From assembly GCF_900107535.1 (NCBI RefSeq), contig NZ_FNRA01000005.1:248001-312000 (forward strand): 64,000 bases of DNA, given 5' to 3'. Position numbers and translations under genes: made by a program. The notes beneath the pieces were generated by a model that worked only from the letters and a program-made list of their open reading frames with translations, did no database searches and was not told the DNA's origin. Below, one piece after another: positions 46,565 to 55,182 of the stretch. Positions within the stretch are counted from its first letter, which is position 1; each line of letters begins with the position of its first letter. This stretch comes from Pedobacter hartonius. Its GTDB lineage: Bacteria > Bacteroidota > Bacteroidia > Sphingobacteriales > Sphingobacteriaceae.

Positions 46565-47317
46565 TTAAAAGTTTTTCTTTGCTGCCTTCATAAAGCGACT
46601 GGCAAAAACGAAATCATTCAGTTCTTCTATATCGGTATGGGCAATCTCTTTATTGGAACCTTCCCAGAACTTCTTGCCTTCGTGAAGGAAAAGGATATAA
46701 TCACCAATGCCCATCACTGAGTTCATATCATGCGTCACCACAATCGTAGTGGTCTTGTATTCCTCAGTGATTTCCTTGATCAGCTCATCGATAACGATAG
46801 ATGTTTTGGGATCAAGTCCTGAGTTGGGTTCATCGCAAAAAAGATATTTTGGATTCATCGCAATGGCACGGGCAATACCTACCCGTTTTTTCATCCCTCC
46901 TGAAAGTTCGGCAGGAAAGAGTTTATTCTTGCCTTCAAGGTTTACCCTTTCCAGGCAAAAATTGGCGCGCTCCTGTTTTTCCTTGAAAGACTGGTCTGTG
47001 AACATATTCAGTGGAAACATGATATTCTCTTCCACGGTCATTGAATCGAACAGGGCCGAGCCCTGGAACAGCATTCCGATCTCCTTACGGATTTCAATAC
47101 GCTGTTCAAAATTCATCTCAGTAAATTCCCGTCCGTCATATTGTACACTCCCTTTTTCCGGAGTTTGCAGTCCTACCATACACTTTAATAAAGTGGTTTT
47201 TCCTGAGCCGGAACCGCCGATGATCAGATTGGTTACACCAGCTTCAAATTTGGCAGATATTCCTTTTAAAACAATATTGGAGCCGAAGGATTTTTCAATG
47301 TCTTTAATTTCGATCAT
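46565..47317 (-). CDS. mlaF: MlaF-type lipid ABC transporter ATP-binding protein
   Basis: The 250-residue ATPase has Walker A GGSGSGKTTLLK, the signature LSGGMKKRVGIARAI and Walker B YLFCDEPNSGLDP, all matching the MlaF/Ttg2A subfamily that powers phospholipid transport between membranes. It overlaps mlaE by 4 bp. The MCE-domain partner MlaD that normally follows is not seen in the neighbourhood; a methyltransferase gene follows instead, so the MCE gene must be elsewhere. Confidence 0.9.
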   Translation of the reverse strand: MIEIKDIEKSFGSNIVLKGISAKFEAGVTNLIIGGSGSGKTTLLKCMVGLQTPEKGSVQYDGREFTEMNFEQRIEIRKEIGMLFQGSALFDSMTVEENIMFPLNMFTDQSFKEKQERANFCLERVNLEGKNKLFPAELSGGMKKRVGIARAIAMNPKYLFCDEPNSGLDPKTSIVIDELIKEITEEYKTTTIVVTHDMNSVMGIGDYILFLHEGKKFWEGSNKEIAHTDIEELNDFVFASRFMKAAKKNF

Positions 47318-48048
47318 AATAATAACTGGGTTACGATATAGTCACAGGCAAGAATACTGATACAGCTGACTACAACAGCTCTTGTACTTGCCTGCGCAAC
47401 TTCCAAAGCACCGCCTTTCACATAGAAACCTTCATAGGCAGGAACAGTGGTGATGATAAAGCCGAATACAAATGCTTTAACCAGCGCAACAGTAATGGTA
47501 TAAGGATTGAAATCAGTGGTGATCCCCTGGATATATTCAGCCGGGGAAACTGCTCCTGATAGTGTGCCGCCTAAAAATCCGCCGCCAATGCTCAGGAACA
47601 TCGAGCAAATCACCAGTACAGGAACCATGGTGATGCCTGCAATCAGTTTTGGCAGGATCAGGTATCCGGGAGAATTGATCCCCATGATCTCCAGTGCATC
47701 GATCTGCTCACTGACCCGCATGGTGCCGATCTCAGAGGAGATGGCAGAGCCAATTTTACCGGCCAGCACAATGGCTGTAATGGTAGGGCTCAGTTCAAGG
47801 ATACTTGAATCGCGGTTTACCGAACCGATAATTGTTTTGGGAATAAAATCACTCACCAGCTGAAAGGCGATCTGCAGAGTCATTACCGCACCAATAAAGG
47901 TGGAAATGATCGAGATTAAGCCCAGCGAACCAACGCCAACAAAGTTCATCTGCTGAAAAATGGCTTTCATGTATATCGAGATCTTTTCAGGTTTTCTGAA
48001 AACCGCTTTTAACAGTAACAGGTATTTGCCAAAATTGGTGAAGTTCAT
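47314..48048 (-). CDS. mlaE: MlaE-family lipid ABC transporter permease
   Basis: The 244-residue membrane protein has about five helices and the MlaE signature: FIGAVMTLQIAFQLV, the EIGTMRVSEQIDALEIMGIN coupling segment and a YEGFYVKGGALEVAQASTRAVV stretch split around residues 200-225. It forms the inner-membrane channel of an MCE-type phospholipid transporter with MlaF. ATG at 48046-48048; no promoter box was obvious in the 60 bp upstream. Confidence 0.9.
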   Translation of the reverse strand: MNFTNFGKYLLLLKAVFRKPEKISIYMKAIFQQMNFVGVGSLGLISIISTFIGAVMTLQIAFQLVSDFIPKTIIGSVNRDSSILELSPTITAIVLAGKIGSAISSEIGTMRVSEQIDALEIMGINSPGYLILPKLIAGITMVPVLVICSMFLSIGGGFLGGTLSGAVSPAEYIQGITTDFNPYTITVALVKAFVFGFIITTVPAYEGFYVKGGALEVAQASTRAVVVSCISILACDYIVTQLLL

Positions 48049-48153
48049 TCGGTGAGAAATTAGCTAGGGTATAATTACTACAATACTACAAAGAAACAAT
48101 AAAAATTGTTGTGGCTTTCTTTATTTCTTAAAATATTCTGCTATTTAGGGTTG

Positions 48154-48366
48154 ATGAATGCAATTAAAACTGCTGCAATAAAGGGAACAGGCGGGGCAAC
48201 AGGGGGCAAAGGGGCTGTAGTTTCGGGCGTTTTTGAGCTTAAATATACGTATTATTGCGGCCGGTATTCTGGTGAAATGGTGCCTGAACAGCAACCCGGG
48301 CACATCTTTGAAAGCTGGTTTGGCGGCAGTAAAGAATTTAAGCAAAATGGTGGCTTTGTACTGTAA
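48154..48366 (+). CDS. Doubtful small ORF, 70 codons
   Basis: ATG 48154 opens a 70-codon frame beginning MNAIKTAAIKGTGG, with a Gly-rich start and a more protein-like end (HIFESWFGGSKEFKQNGG). The reverse strand has an equally long frame here, and no ribosome binding site or promoter box was clear. It could be the residue of a lost gene or a chance ORF in the spacer between mlaE and the PspC gene. Confidence 0.25.
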   Translation: MNAIKTAAIKGTGGATGGKGAVVSGVFELKYTYYCGRYSGEMVPEQQPGHIFESWFGGSKEFKQNGGFVL

Positions 48367-48458
48367 CTAAACCGGCATTGCTTAGTCTTATTTATATATG
48401 ACGGCAAGTTTACCTGAATACAACGTTAAAAATAACGCACAATATAGGAGAGAGATAT

Positions 48459-49133
48459 ATGGACAACAGATTATTAAGAAACGAGCACGACAAAGTAATT
48501 GCCGGCGTTTCATCGGGATTAGCAGCTTATATGGAGGTGGACGTGACGATCATCAGGTTACTGTTTGTCCTGTCTACTATATTTTTAGTAGGAACGGGAG
48601 TACTTGTTTATCTGGTGATGTGGATAGTGGTGCCGGTAAATAACGACCCTGCAGCAAAATTCTCCAGGTTCAATGATTATTTTAAACAGCAGCCACCTGC
48701 CTCAGGATTTCATACACCGCCATTTGGTGGCCCGGATCCATTTGTGAAAGAAGAGGCGCCTGAAACAAAAGCCACCCCAGGTACCGGACCCGGCTGGCGG
48801 GATCCGGTGGATTTTAAAACCCTGCCAAAAAATAATGGTACGGGCAGAACAGTAGGGGGTTTATTCCTGCTGGTGATTGGTTTGTACTTCCTGATGAATG
48901 AATTTGACATCATTCCTTACTGGTTCAGGCTGGGTAAATTATGGCCGCTGGTATTTGTTGCCATCGGGCTGAGCTTTATCCTGAAATCCAAACGGAAGAA
49001 CAGCTGGGAAGAATGGAAACGTCAGCAGGAGGAAACGTTCGGACAGACAACGCAGAAAACGGAATATACAGAAAAGAAAGCTGCTGATTTTAACCAGGAC
49101 CTGCCAAAGGACGAACCTAAAGATCAGTTGTAA
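48459..49133 (+). CDS. PspC-domain membrane protein
   Basis: The 224-residue protein begins with a PspC domain (residues ~1-62): RNEHDKVIAGVSSGLAAYM, then a membrane helix LLFVLSTIFLVGTGVLVYLV. After a Pro/Gly-rich linker come two further helices (GGLFLLVIGLYFLMNEF, LWPLVFVAIGLSFIL) like the LiaF membrane domain, and a charged tail. PspC proteins sense or relay envelope stress. It leads a three-gene block with a LiaF-like and an RDD protein. AGGAGAG sits before ATG 48459. Confidence 0.87.
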   Translation: MDNRLLRNEHDKVIAGVSSGLAAYMEVDVTIIRLLFVLSTIFLVGTGVLVYLVMWIVVPVNNDPAAKFSRFNDYFKQQPPASGFHTPPFGGPDPFVKEEAPETKATPGTGPGWRDPVDFKTLPKNNGTGRTVGGLFLLVIGLYFLMNEFDIIPYWFRLGKLWPLVFVAIGLSFILKSKRKNSWEEWKRQQEETFGQTTQKTEYTEKKAADFNQDLPKDEPKDQL

Positions 49134-49236
49134 GGCGGAGGATCTTAAGAAATAATATAAATAGGGAAGGGTCCGGCGGTATGGTAAAGAGATTCATCAG
49201 CCGGCTGAACCTGCCTGAACTTAAAAAATATAAGTT

Positions 49237-50190
49237 ATGAAGCTTAATAGAGTAATGTGGGGCGTAATGCTACTGTTTGTAGGAATTGTCCTCTTGTTGG
49301 AGAACTTTAATGTCATTGAATTTTACTGGAGAAACGTCTGGAGTTTCTGGCCGGTGTTCCTCATCATCTCGGGGGTGAATATTCTGTTCAACCGCAATAA
49401 ATCACAGATCGGAAATATGATCTGCCTGGGAGTACTGGTACTGATGCTTTGCGTGGTATTTTACAAAGGCCAGCAGCCGCCTGCCAATAAGTTCTGGATA
49501 GGCGATAAGTTCAGCAAAGACTTTGATATTGATATCGACGATGATAAAGACGGTACTGCAGATAAACTTTCTTTTGTGCAGCCGTTGCTTGCGGGCGACA
49601 GCGCTAAAAAGACGGTGCTGAATATCTCTGGCGGTGGTACTTCATTTAAACTGACCGGTGAATCAGATAGCCTGATCCAGGCTGAGGTGGAACGCAGATA
49701 TGGCAATTTCATCCTGCAGCGCGAAAGTTCAGATTCGGTAACCACACTGACATTTAAGATGAAGAACAAACAGAACAAATGGTCGCTCGGTGACGGTGGA
49801 AATGATGTAGACCTGAAACTGAACAAAAAACCGGAATGGAACCTGAATTTAAACATGGGAGCGGGAGAAGTTGATCTTGATCTTTCGGATTATAAGCTGA
49901 GAACTTTCAGGTTCGACGGTGGAGCGGCATCGATTGATATCAAAGTTGGTACGCTGCTGCCGGTAACGGATGTAACAGTGAAAACCGGTGTGGCGGATGT
50001 GAAGATCAATATCCCTGAAGTGTCGGGATGCAGGATCAAAACCAAAACCGGGCTTTCTGCGAAAGACTTTCCGGACTTTATAAAAATTGACAATGGCAAT
50101 TATGAAACCTCTAACTATAAAACAGCTGCCAAAAAGATTTTTATCAATCTGGACGGGGGATTGAGTAATTTTGAGGTGAACAGATATTAA
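49237..50190 (+). CDS. LiaF-like transmembrane protein
   Basis: The 317-residue protein has three N-terminal helices (GVMLLFVGIVLLLENFNVIEF; FWPVFLIISGVNILF; MICLGVLVLMLCVVF) followed by an Asp-rich linker and a repetitive beta-helix or 'toast-rack'-like domain (KLTGESDSLIQAEVERRYG, NLNMGAGEVDLDLSDY, RFDGGAASIDIKVGTL). LiaF relatives regulate cell-envelope stress responses; the target here is unknown. It follows the PspC gene after 103 bp and precedes the RDD gene by 6 bp. Confidence 0.82.
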   Translation: MKLNRVMWGVMLLFVGIVLLLENFNVIEFYWRNVWSFWPVFLIISGVNILFNRNKSQIGNMICLGVLVLMLCVVFYKGQQPPANKFWIGDKFSKDFDIDIDDDKDGTADKLSFVQPLLAGDSAKKTVLNISGGGTSFKLTGESDSLIQAEVERRYGNFILQRESSDSVTTLTFKMKNKQNKWSLGDGGNDVDLKLNKKPEWNLNLNMGAGEVDLDLSDYKLRTFRFDGGAASIDIKVGTLLPVTDVTVKTGVADVKINIPEVSGCRIKTKTGLSAKDFPDFIKIDNGNYETSNYKTAAKKIFINLDGGLSNFEVNRY

Positions 50191-50196
50191 TACCCA

Positions 50197-50817
50197 TTGG
50201 AGCATCAAGAACCTATTGCCTATACCGTTGTTGTCAACGGAAAGCCCGAAGGGCCCTATGATTTGGACAGCATCAAAAAAATGAATATCCTGCCGGGAAC
50301 GTTTATGAGGACACCCGGCATGGACGATTATAAAGAAGCGCATGAGTTCCCTGAACTCCGTGCGCTTTTTGGTTTCAGCTATGAGCAGACGGCACCCCAG
50401 TATTTTGCGTCATTTGACCAGCGCTTGCTGGCGGCTGTGATCGACTATTTTGTGCTGATGCTGGTATACATCCTGCTGCTGCTGATTGGTTTTATGTTCA
50501 TAGGGGATAAGGATCAGCGGATTATGACGGGTGTTTTACTGCTCCCTCTGATCCCTGTACTGAAATTTATCTATGGTATTTTTGCCGAGTGTTCTGCCAG
50601 GCAGGGAACGATCGGAAAGCGGCTGCTGAATATTAAGGTAACCGATATGGGGGGTAAAAGGCTCAGTTTTGGGATGGCAGTGACCAGAAATATGGCAAAG
50701 ATCCTTTCGGTGCTTCCATTGTTTTTTGGGTACCTCTATATTTTTCTCAATAAAAAACAGCAGAGCTGGCACGATATTGCGGCAAATACTTTAGTTATTA
50801 AAGATCGATTGATTTAA
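50197..50817 (+). CDS. GYF_2 plus RDD-domain membrane protein
   Basis: The 206-residue protein has an N-terminal GYF_2-like segment (AYTVVVNGKPEGPYDLDSIK, residues ~7-26, to EFPELRALFGF) and a C-terminal RDD domain with three helices, starting YFASFDQRLLAAVIDYFVLML with the defining Arg and Asp residues. RDD proteins are poorly characterised membrane proteins, sometimes implicated in transport. The start is TTG 50197, 6 bp after the LiaF-like stop; no in-frame ATG precedes the conserved part. Confidence 0.8.
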   Translation: MEHQEPIAYTVVVNGKPEGPYDLDSIKKMNILPGTFMRTPGMDDYKEAHEFPELRALFGFSYEQTAPQYFASFDQRLLAAVIDYFVLMLVYILLLLIGFMFIGDKDQRIMTGVLLLPLIPVLKFIYGIFAECSARQGTIGKRLLNIKVTDMGGKRLSFGMAVTRNMAKILSVLPLFFGYLYIFLNKKQQSWHDIAANTLVIKDRLI

Positions 50818-50821
50818 TCTT

Positions 50822-50829
50822 TATCTTTG
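50822..50829 (+). promoter_or_regulatory. -7 promoter box of ispG, predicts leaderless mRNA
   Basis: TATCTTTG matches TAnnTTTG exactly and ends only 6 bases before the ispG ATG (50836), about where transcription should begin, so the message would have little or no 5' leader. The box overlaps the end of the preceding gene's spacer. Confidence 0.6.
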
Positions 50830-50835
50830 CACCGC

Positions 50836-52794
50836 ATGGAAAACGTATCAGTACAAAAGGATTTAGCCGGAGGATATTGCGACAACTTAAACCAGTATTC
50901 GAGGTTTTTAACGCGTGAAGTTTATATCGGCGATGTGCCGATGGGAGGTCTCAACCCTATCAGAATTCAGTCGATGACCACTACCGACACGATGGATACC
51001 CTGGCAACGGTGGAGCAGACCATCAGAATGGTGGAATCCGGATGCGAATATGTAAGGATCACTGCGCCGAGTATGAAGGAGGCAGAGAACCTGGCACAGA
51101 TCAAAAAAGAACTGCGTTCCCGCGGTTATACAGTTCCATTGGTGGCTGATATTCATTTTACGCCCAATGCTGCCGAAGCCGCTGCCCGTATTGTGGAAAA
51201 GGTGCGGGTAAACCCGGGCAATTATGCTGATAAAAAACGTTTTGAAAATATAGAATATACGCAGCTTGCCTACCAGGCAGAGCTGGAACGTATTTATAAG
51301 AAGTTCTCGCCACTGGTAAAGATCTGTAAGGAATATGGTACTGCGATGCGTATTGGTACCAATCATGGTTCCCTGTCTGACAGGATCATGAGCCAGTATG
51401 GTGATACTCCGCGCGGAATGGTGGAATCTGCCATGGAATTCATGAGGATGTGCGAGGACATGAACTATTACAACCTGGTGATCTCTATGAAAGCCAGTAA
51501 TACCCAGGTCATGGTACAGGCCTATCGCCTGCTGGTTGAAACCATGGTGAAAGAGGGCATGAACTATCCGCTGCACCTCGGCGTAACCGAGGCGGGTGAC
51601 GGAGAGGATGGAAGGATTAAATCTGCAGTAGGGATTGGTACCCTGCTGGAAGACGGACTGGGGGATACGATCCGCGTTTCCCTGACTGAGGATCCTGAGT
51701 TTGAAGCTCCGGTGGCTAAGGCCCTGGCTGACCGTTATGCAAGACGAAGCGCTCCTGTTGCGGGAACTGAAAGGATAGCTGTAAAAGATCTTTCCTATAG
51801 CCCTTATGTATACAACCGGAGGGTTACACAGCCGGTGCAGCATATCGGCGGTCACCATCATCCGGTAGTGATGCTGGATGTTTCTGCAAAGAATTTAAAG
51901 GACCCTTATATTTTAATGGAAGCGGGCTACCAGTACAGTGCCGTTTTAGATAAATACAATATGGCAGATCAGGCATGCGACCTCGTATACTTGGGAGATG
52001 CCCTCCCGTCTTTTTCTTTTCCGGGAAATTTACGGCAGATCTATAATTATAACACCTGGCTGGGGCTGAAGGATAAAGCCAATTGTCATCCTTTGCTGAA
52101 ACTGGAAGCCTATGCAGAATCGGAACAAAAAGATCCGTTCCTGAACCTGCTGAGTGTAAATGCAGGTGCTTATGATCCTTCTTTACTGCAGTCGCTGGAT
52201 GAAACCGCGGTACTGGTGCTTGAAACCGGTGCAGAGCACGGGATGGCAGAACAGCGTGCGTTTTTTATCGCCCTGCTTGCAAATCATATCCAGGTTCCGG
52301 TGATCATCAAGCGCACTTATAAGGAGATCAGTGCCGATGACCTTACTTTATATGCGGCAACGGACCTCGGTGCTCTGCTGACAGATGGTTTTGGAGATGG
52401 CGTCTGGATAGATGCCCCTCAGACCGTTGCACTGTCAACCCTGAATGCCGTAAGCTTTATCATTCTGCAGGCCACCAGGACCAGGATCTCCAAAGCAGAA
52501 TACATCTCCTGTCCGAGCTGTGGCAGAACATTGTTCGACCTGCAGGAAACAACCCAGCTGATCCGTTCAAGAACGGATCATTTGAAAGGTATCAAGATCG
52601 CTATCATGGGTTGTATTGTAAACGGACCGGGTGAAATGGCGGATGCCGACTACGGTTATGTAGGTGCCGGCCCCGATAAGATCACCTTGTACCGCAGTAA
52701 GGAAGTGGTGAAAAAGAACCTGAGTGCGGCTTTTGCCCTTGATGCCCTCATTGAACTGATCAAAGAAGACGGCAACTGGACAGAAGTAAAATAA
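50836..52794 (+). CDS. ispG: 4-hydroxy-3-methylbut-2-enyl diphosphate synthase, long form
   Basis: The 652-residue [4Fe-4S] enzyme (GcpE) makes HMBPP from MEcPP in the MEP isoprenoid pathway. The long form, with an extra domain between the TIM barrel and the cluster domain, is known in plants, Chlamydiae and Bacteroidota. Cluster ligands are Cys559 and Cys562 in CPSCGRTLF and Cys593 in GCIVNGPGEMADADYG. The N-terminal barrel carries IRIQSMTTTDT and ADIHFTPNAA. ATG 50836 is preferred over TTG 50827, which lies inside the -7 box. Confidence 0.95.
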   Translation: MENVSVQKDLAGGYCDNLNQYSRFLTREVYIGDVPMGGLNPIRIQSMTTTDTMDTLATVEQTIRMVESGCEYVRITAPSMKEAENLAQIKKELRSRGYTVPLVADIHFTPNAAEAAARIVEKVRVNPGNYADKKRFENIEYTQLAYQAELERIYKKFSPLVKICKEYGTAMRIGTNHGSLSDRIMSQYGDTPRGMVESAMEFMRMCEDMNYYNLVISMKASNTQVMVQAYRLLVETMVKEGMNYPLHLGVTEAGDGEDGRIKSAVGIGTLLEDGLGDTIRVSLTEDPEFEAPVAKALADRYARRSAPVAGTERIAVKDLSYSPYVYNRRVTQPVQHIGGHHHPVVMLDVSAKNLKDPYILMEAGYQYSAVLDKYNMADQACDLVYLGDALPSFSFPGNLRQIYNYNTWLGLKDKANCHPLLKLEAYAESEQKDPFLNLLSVNAGAYDPSLLQSLDETAVLVLETGAEHGMAEQRAFFIALLANHIQVPVIIKRTYKEISADDLTLYAATDLGALLTDGFGDGVWIDAPQTVALSTLNAVSFIILQATRTRISKAEYISCPSCGRTLFDLQETTQLIRSRTDHLKGIKIAIMGCIVNGPGEMADADYGYVGAGPDKITLYRSKEVVKKNLSAAFALDALIELIKEDGNWTEVK

Positions 52795-52797
52795 AGA

Positions 52798-53622
52798 TCA
52801 TTCTTCTTTCAGAAAAGTCAGGCATCTTTCAAATACTTCCTGCAAATGAGGCAGAAGTTCTTTTTCCGTATAAGGGTGTGATGCGCCGTAAACATGATTT
52901 GCGCCATGGATCTTTTGCAGTTTGGCTTTTGGCTGTGCCTGTGCCAGCTGCTGGGCAATGCTGAAGGGTACATTGATATCGTCATCGCCGTGCAGGATCA
53001 GCCATGGGATCTGAACGGATGCTGCTGCAGAAAGAATGTTAAACTCATTTTTATGGTCAGTATAATCTTCCAGAAGGCTGCTGTTCAGGGGCATTTTTTC
53101 TTTCGTCCTTGCGTTTTCCACGAAAATACGTCCTGTATTTCTCCATTCTTCTTCCTGTTCTTTTTTCCACAGGGAACTGAAATCCGCTATGGATGACCAG
53201 GTAATGATCTTGCTAATGCGCTCATCGCCCGCTCCCCTGAGGATAACCAGTCCCCCTCCTTTACTGTGGCCTATTAAATAAATGGGCGCTAAAGGATAGG
53301 TATGGACAGCATAATTGATCGCGGTATCCAGATCTTTTAACTCCATACTGATGGTGTTGGATGCGAAAGCTTCAAGGTCGGTAACCTCATTGGGTGCCTG
53401 CTGGGTAACGCCATTGTGGCTGAAATTAAATTTTACATACCTGTAGCCTGCAGCTGCGAAACGTTCTGCAATGAGGTGATGTGCGCCCCAGTCTTTAAAC
53501 CCTTTGAAACCATGCACAAATATAATGCTGGGTTGGTTGTTGAAAATGTCGTCATAGCTAACATCCCCGGTGATCGTTTGATCTCCGGCGCCCGACAAAA
53601 TAAATTGCTCTTTCTTTATCAT
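52798..53622 (-). CDS. Alpha/beta hydrolase (dienelactone hydrolase-like)
   Basis: The 274-residue protein has the alpha/beta-hydrolase fold with nucleophile Ser in GHSKGGGL, an acid in HGDDDINVPF and the catalytic His in HGANHVYG. An oxyanion-hole HGFKGFKDWG occurs early. It probably hydrolyses an ester or related bond in the cytoplasm, as no signal peptide is seen; the substrate is unknown. ATG at 53620-53622 is preferred over an upstream ATG at 53655, which would add 11 unconserved residues. It is convergent with ispG, 3 bp apart. Confidence 0.85.
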   Translation of the reverse strand: MIKKEQFILSGAGDQTITGDVSYDDIFNNQPSIIFVHGFKGFKDWGAHHLIAERFAAAGYRYVKFNFSHNGVTQQAPNEVTDLEAFASNTISMELKDLDTAINYAVHTYPLAPIYLIGHSKGGGLVILRGAGDERISKIITWSSIADFSSLWKKEQEEEWRNTGRIFVENARTKEKMPLNSSLLEDYTDHKNEFNILSAAASVQIPWLILHGDDDINVPFSIAQQLAQAQPKAKLQKIHGANHVYGASHPYTEKELLPHLQEVFERCLTFLKEE

Positions 53623-53753
53623 ATCTGCTTTGTAAATGTCATTGTATATTAACAAACATCAGCGCTCCTTGTTTTTCTATATTTACTCAATTTAAAATCT
53701 TTCTAAATTAGTCTTAATTACAGCATAATGACAGACGATACTGGTGGTCTTGT

Positions 53754-53761
53754 TACTTTTG
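53754..53761 (+). promoter_or_regulatory. -7 promoter box of the heme gene cluster (hemA)
   Basis: TACTTTTG is an exact TAnnTTTG match 30 bp before the TTG start of hemA and likely drives the heme cluster. Confidence 0.6.
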
Positions 53762-53791
53762 TTCGCATTAAAAAAATAATACCAGCACAAC

Positions 53792-55018
53792 TTGGAATAT
53801 TTAAAGATACTTGCTTTCACACACAAACAGATTGACCTGAAATCCTTAGGCAAACTTGTTATCTGCGAGCAGTCACTGGATGACAGGCTAAAGAATATTC
53901 AAAAGGAACTGGATGTTAAAGAGGTCTTTTATATTGGTACCTGTAATCGTGTAGAATTCGTTTTTACAACAGGCCGTGTAGTAGACCGCGAATTTATTCT
54001 GCGTTTTCTCACGGTACTGAATATGGGGTTACCGGAGGAGTATATGGATAAGTTCATTGAGAACGTTTCGGTATACGAACAGGTAGAGGCATTTAACCAT
54101 TTGCTGCGGACTTCCTGCTCACTTGAAAGTCTGGTAGTTGGTGAAAAAGAAATCCTTGCCCAGGTGCGCAGAGCATATGAAGCCTGCCGCATGTCAGGAT
54201 TCACCGCGGATTATATGCGGATGATTATGAACCGTGTAGTAAAAACAGCCAAAGAGGTATATACCCATACCAATATTTCTAAAAATCCGGTGTCTGTTGT
54301 TTCACTTGCTTACCGCAAGCTGCGCGACCTCACGATCACTGCCAACTCAAGGTTGCTGATCATCGGCGCAGGAGAAACCAACAAAAACTTAGCGCAGTAT
54401 CTTAAAAAACATAAATATTCTAACTTCTCTATCTTCAACAGAACAGTAGCAAATGCGGAAAGTCTTGCAAAAGACCTCAACGGTATTGCCTATCCGCTGT
54501 CAGAACTGGAGAACTTTACCCGGGGTTTTGATGTGATCATTACCTGTACAGGTGCTACTGAACCTATCATTACAGAGGAAATCTACCGTAAGCTGCTCAA
54601 TGGTGATACAGGTAAAAAGGTAATCGTTGACCTTGCCATACCAAATGATGTTGCCCCTTCGGTCATCAAAAATTTCCCTATTCATTATATTGAAGTGGAG
54701 TCTTTAAAGGAGATTGCCCGCAAGAATATCCAGGAACGCTATGACGAACTGGTGAATGCCGAACAGATCATCGACCAGAATATCAAAGAATTCGATCTCG
54801 ATCTCCGCCAGCGCAAAATAGAAATTGCAATGAGTGAGGTTCCCCAAAAAATAAAAGCGATTAAAACTAAAGCGCTTGATATTGTTTTCGCCGATGAAAT
54901 CAATTCGCTGGATGAAAATTCAAGACTGGTACTGGAACGTGTAATGGATTACATGGAAAAGAAATATATCAGCGTGCCGATGGTGATGGCAAAAGAGATC
55001 CTGGTGAACAATAGCTAA
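53792..55018 (+). CDS. hemA: Glutamyl-tRNA reductase
   Basis: The 408-residue enzyme reduces glutamyl-tRNA to glutamate-1-semialdehyde, the first step of C5-pathway tetrapyrrole synthesis. The catalytic Cys51 lies in YIGTCNRVEF; then come SLVVGEKEILAQVRRAYE and the NADPH Rossmann motif LLIIGAGETNKNLA, and a C-terminal dimerisation helix region. The start is TTG 53792; the first ATG downstream is too late to keep the conserved N-terminus. It heads the heme cluster and is separated from hemCD by 164 bp that hold a second promoter box. Confidence 0.94.
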   Translation: MEYLKILAFTHKQIDLKSLGKLVICEQSLDDRLKNIQKELDVKEVFYIGTCNRVEFVFTTGRVVDREFILRFLTVLNMGLPEEYMDKFIENVSVYEQVEAFNHLLRTSCSLESLVVGEKEILAQVRRAYEACRMSGFTADYMRMIMNRVVKTAKEVYTHTNISKNPVSVVSLAYRKLRDLTITANSRLLIIGAGETNKNLAQYLKKHKYSNFSIFNRTVANAESLAKDLNGIAYPLSELENFTRGFDVIITCTGATEPIITEEIYRKLLNGDTGKKVIVDLAIPNDVAPSVIKNFPIHYIEVESLKEIARKNIQERYDELVNAEQIIDQNIKEFDLDLRQRKIEIAMSEVPQKIKAIKTKALDIVFADEINSLDENSRLVLERVMDYMEKKYISVPMVMAKEILVNNS

Positions 55019-55076
55019 GATTAGTCACTGTAAATACATTATTTGTTTATTATTTAACACTATAAATCTTTTAGGT

Positions 55077-55084
55077 TAAATTTG
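55077..55084 (+). promoter_or_regulatory. Possible internal promoter upstream of hemCD
   Basis: TAAATTTG matches TAnnTTTG exactly, 98 bp before the TTG start of the hemC-hemD fusion. It could give the later heme genes transcription separate from hemA. Confidence 0.45.
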
Positions 55085-55182
55085 GGCAAACCTAAATACG
55101 TGATATCTACAATAGCTAACCTCAAGAACTTATCAATTGACAGGCTTATGCAAGCTTCATCACCGTTAAAAATATATATACC

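Noticed and set aside
50908..51861. A 317-codon minus-strand frame inside ispG
   Set aside because: It lies entirely within a well-conserved enzyme gene, is His/Cys/Phe-rich as antisense frames often are, and matches no family.
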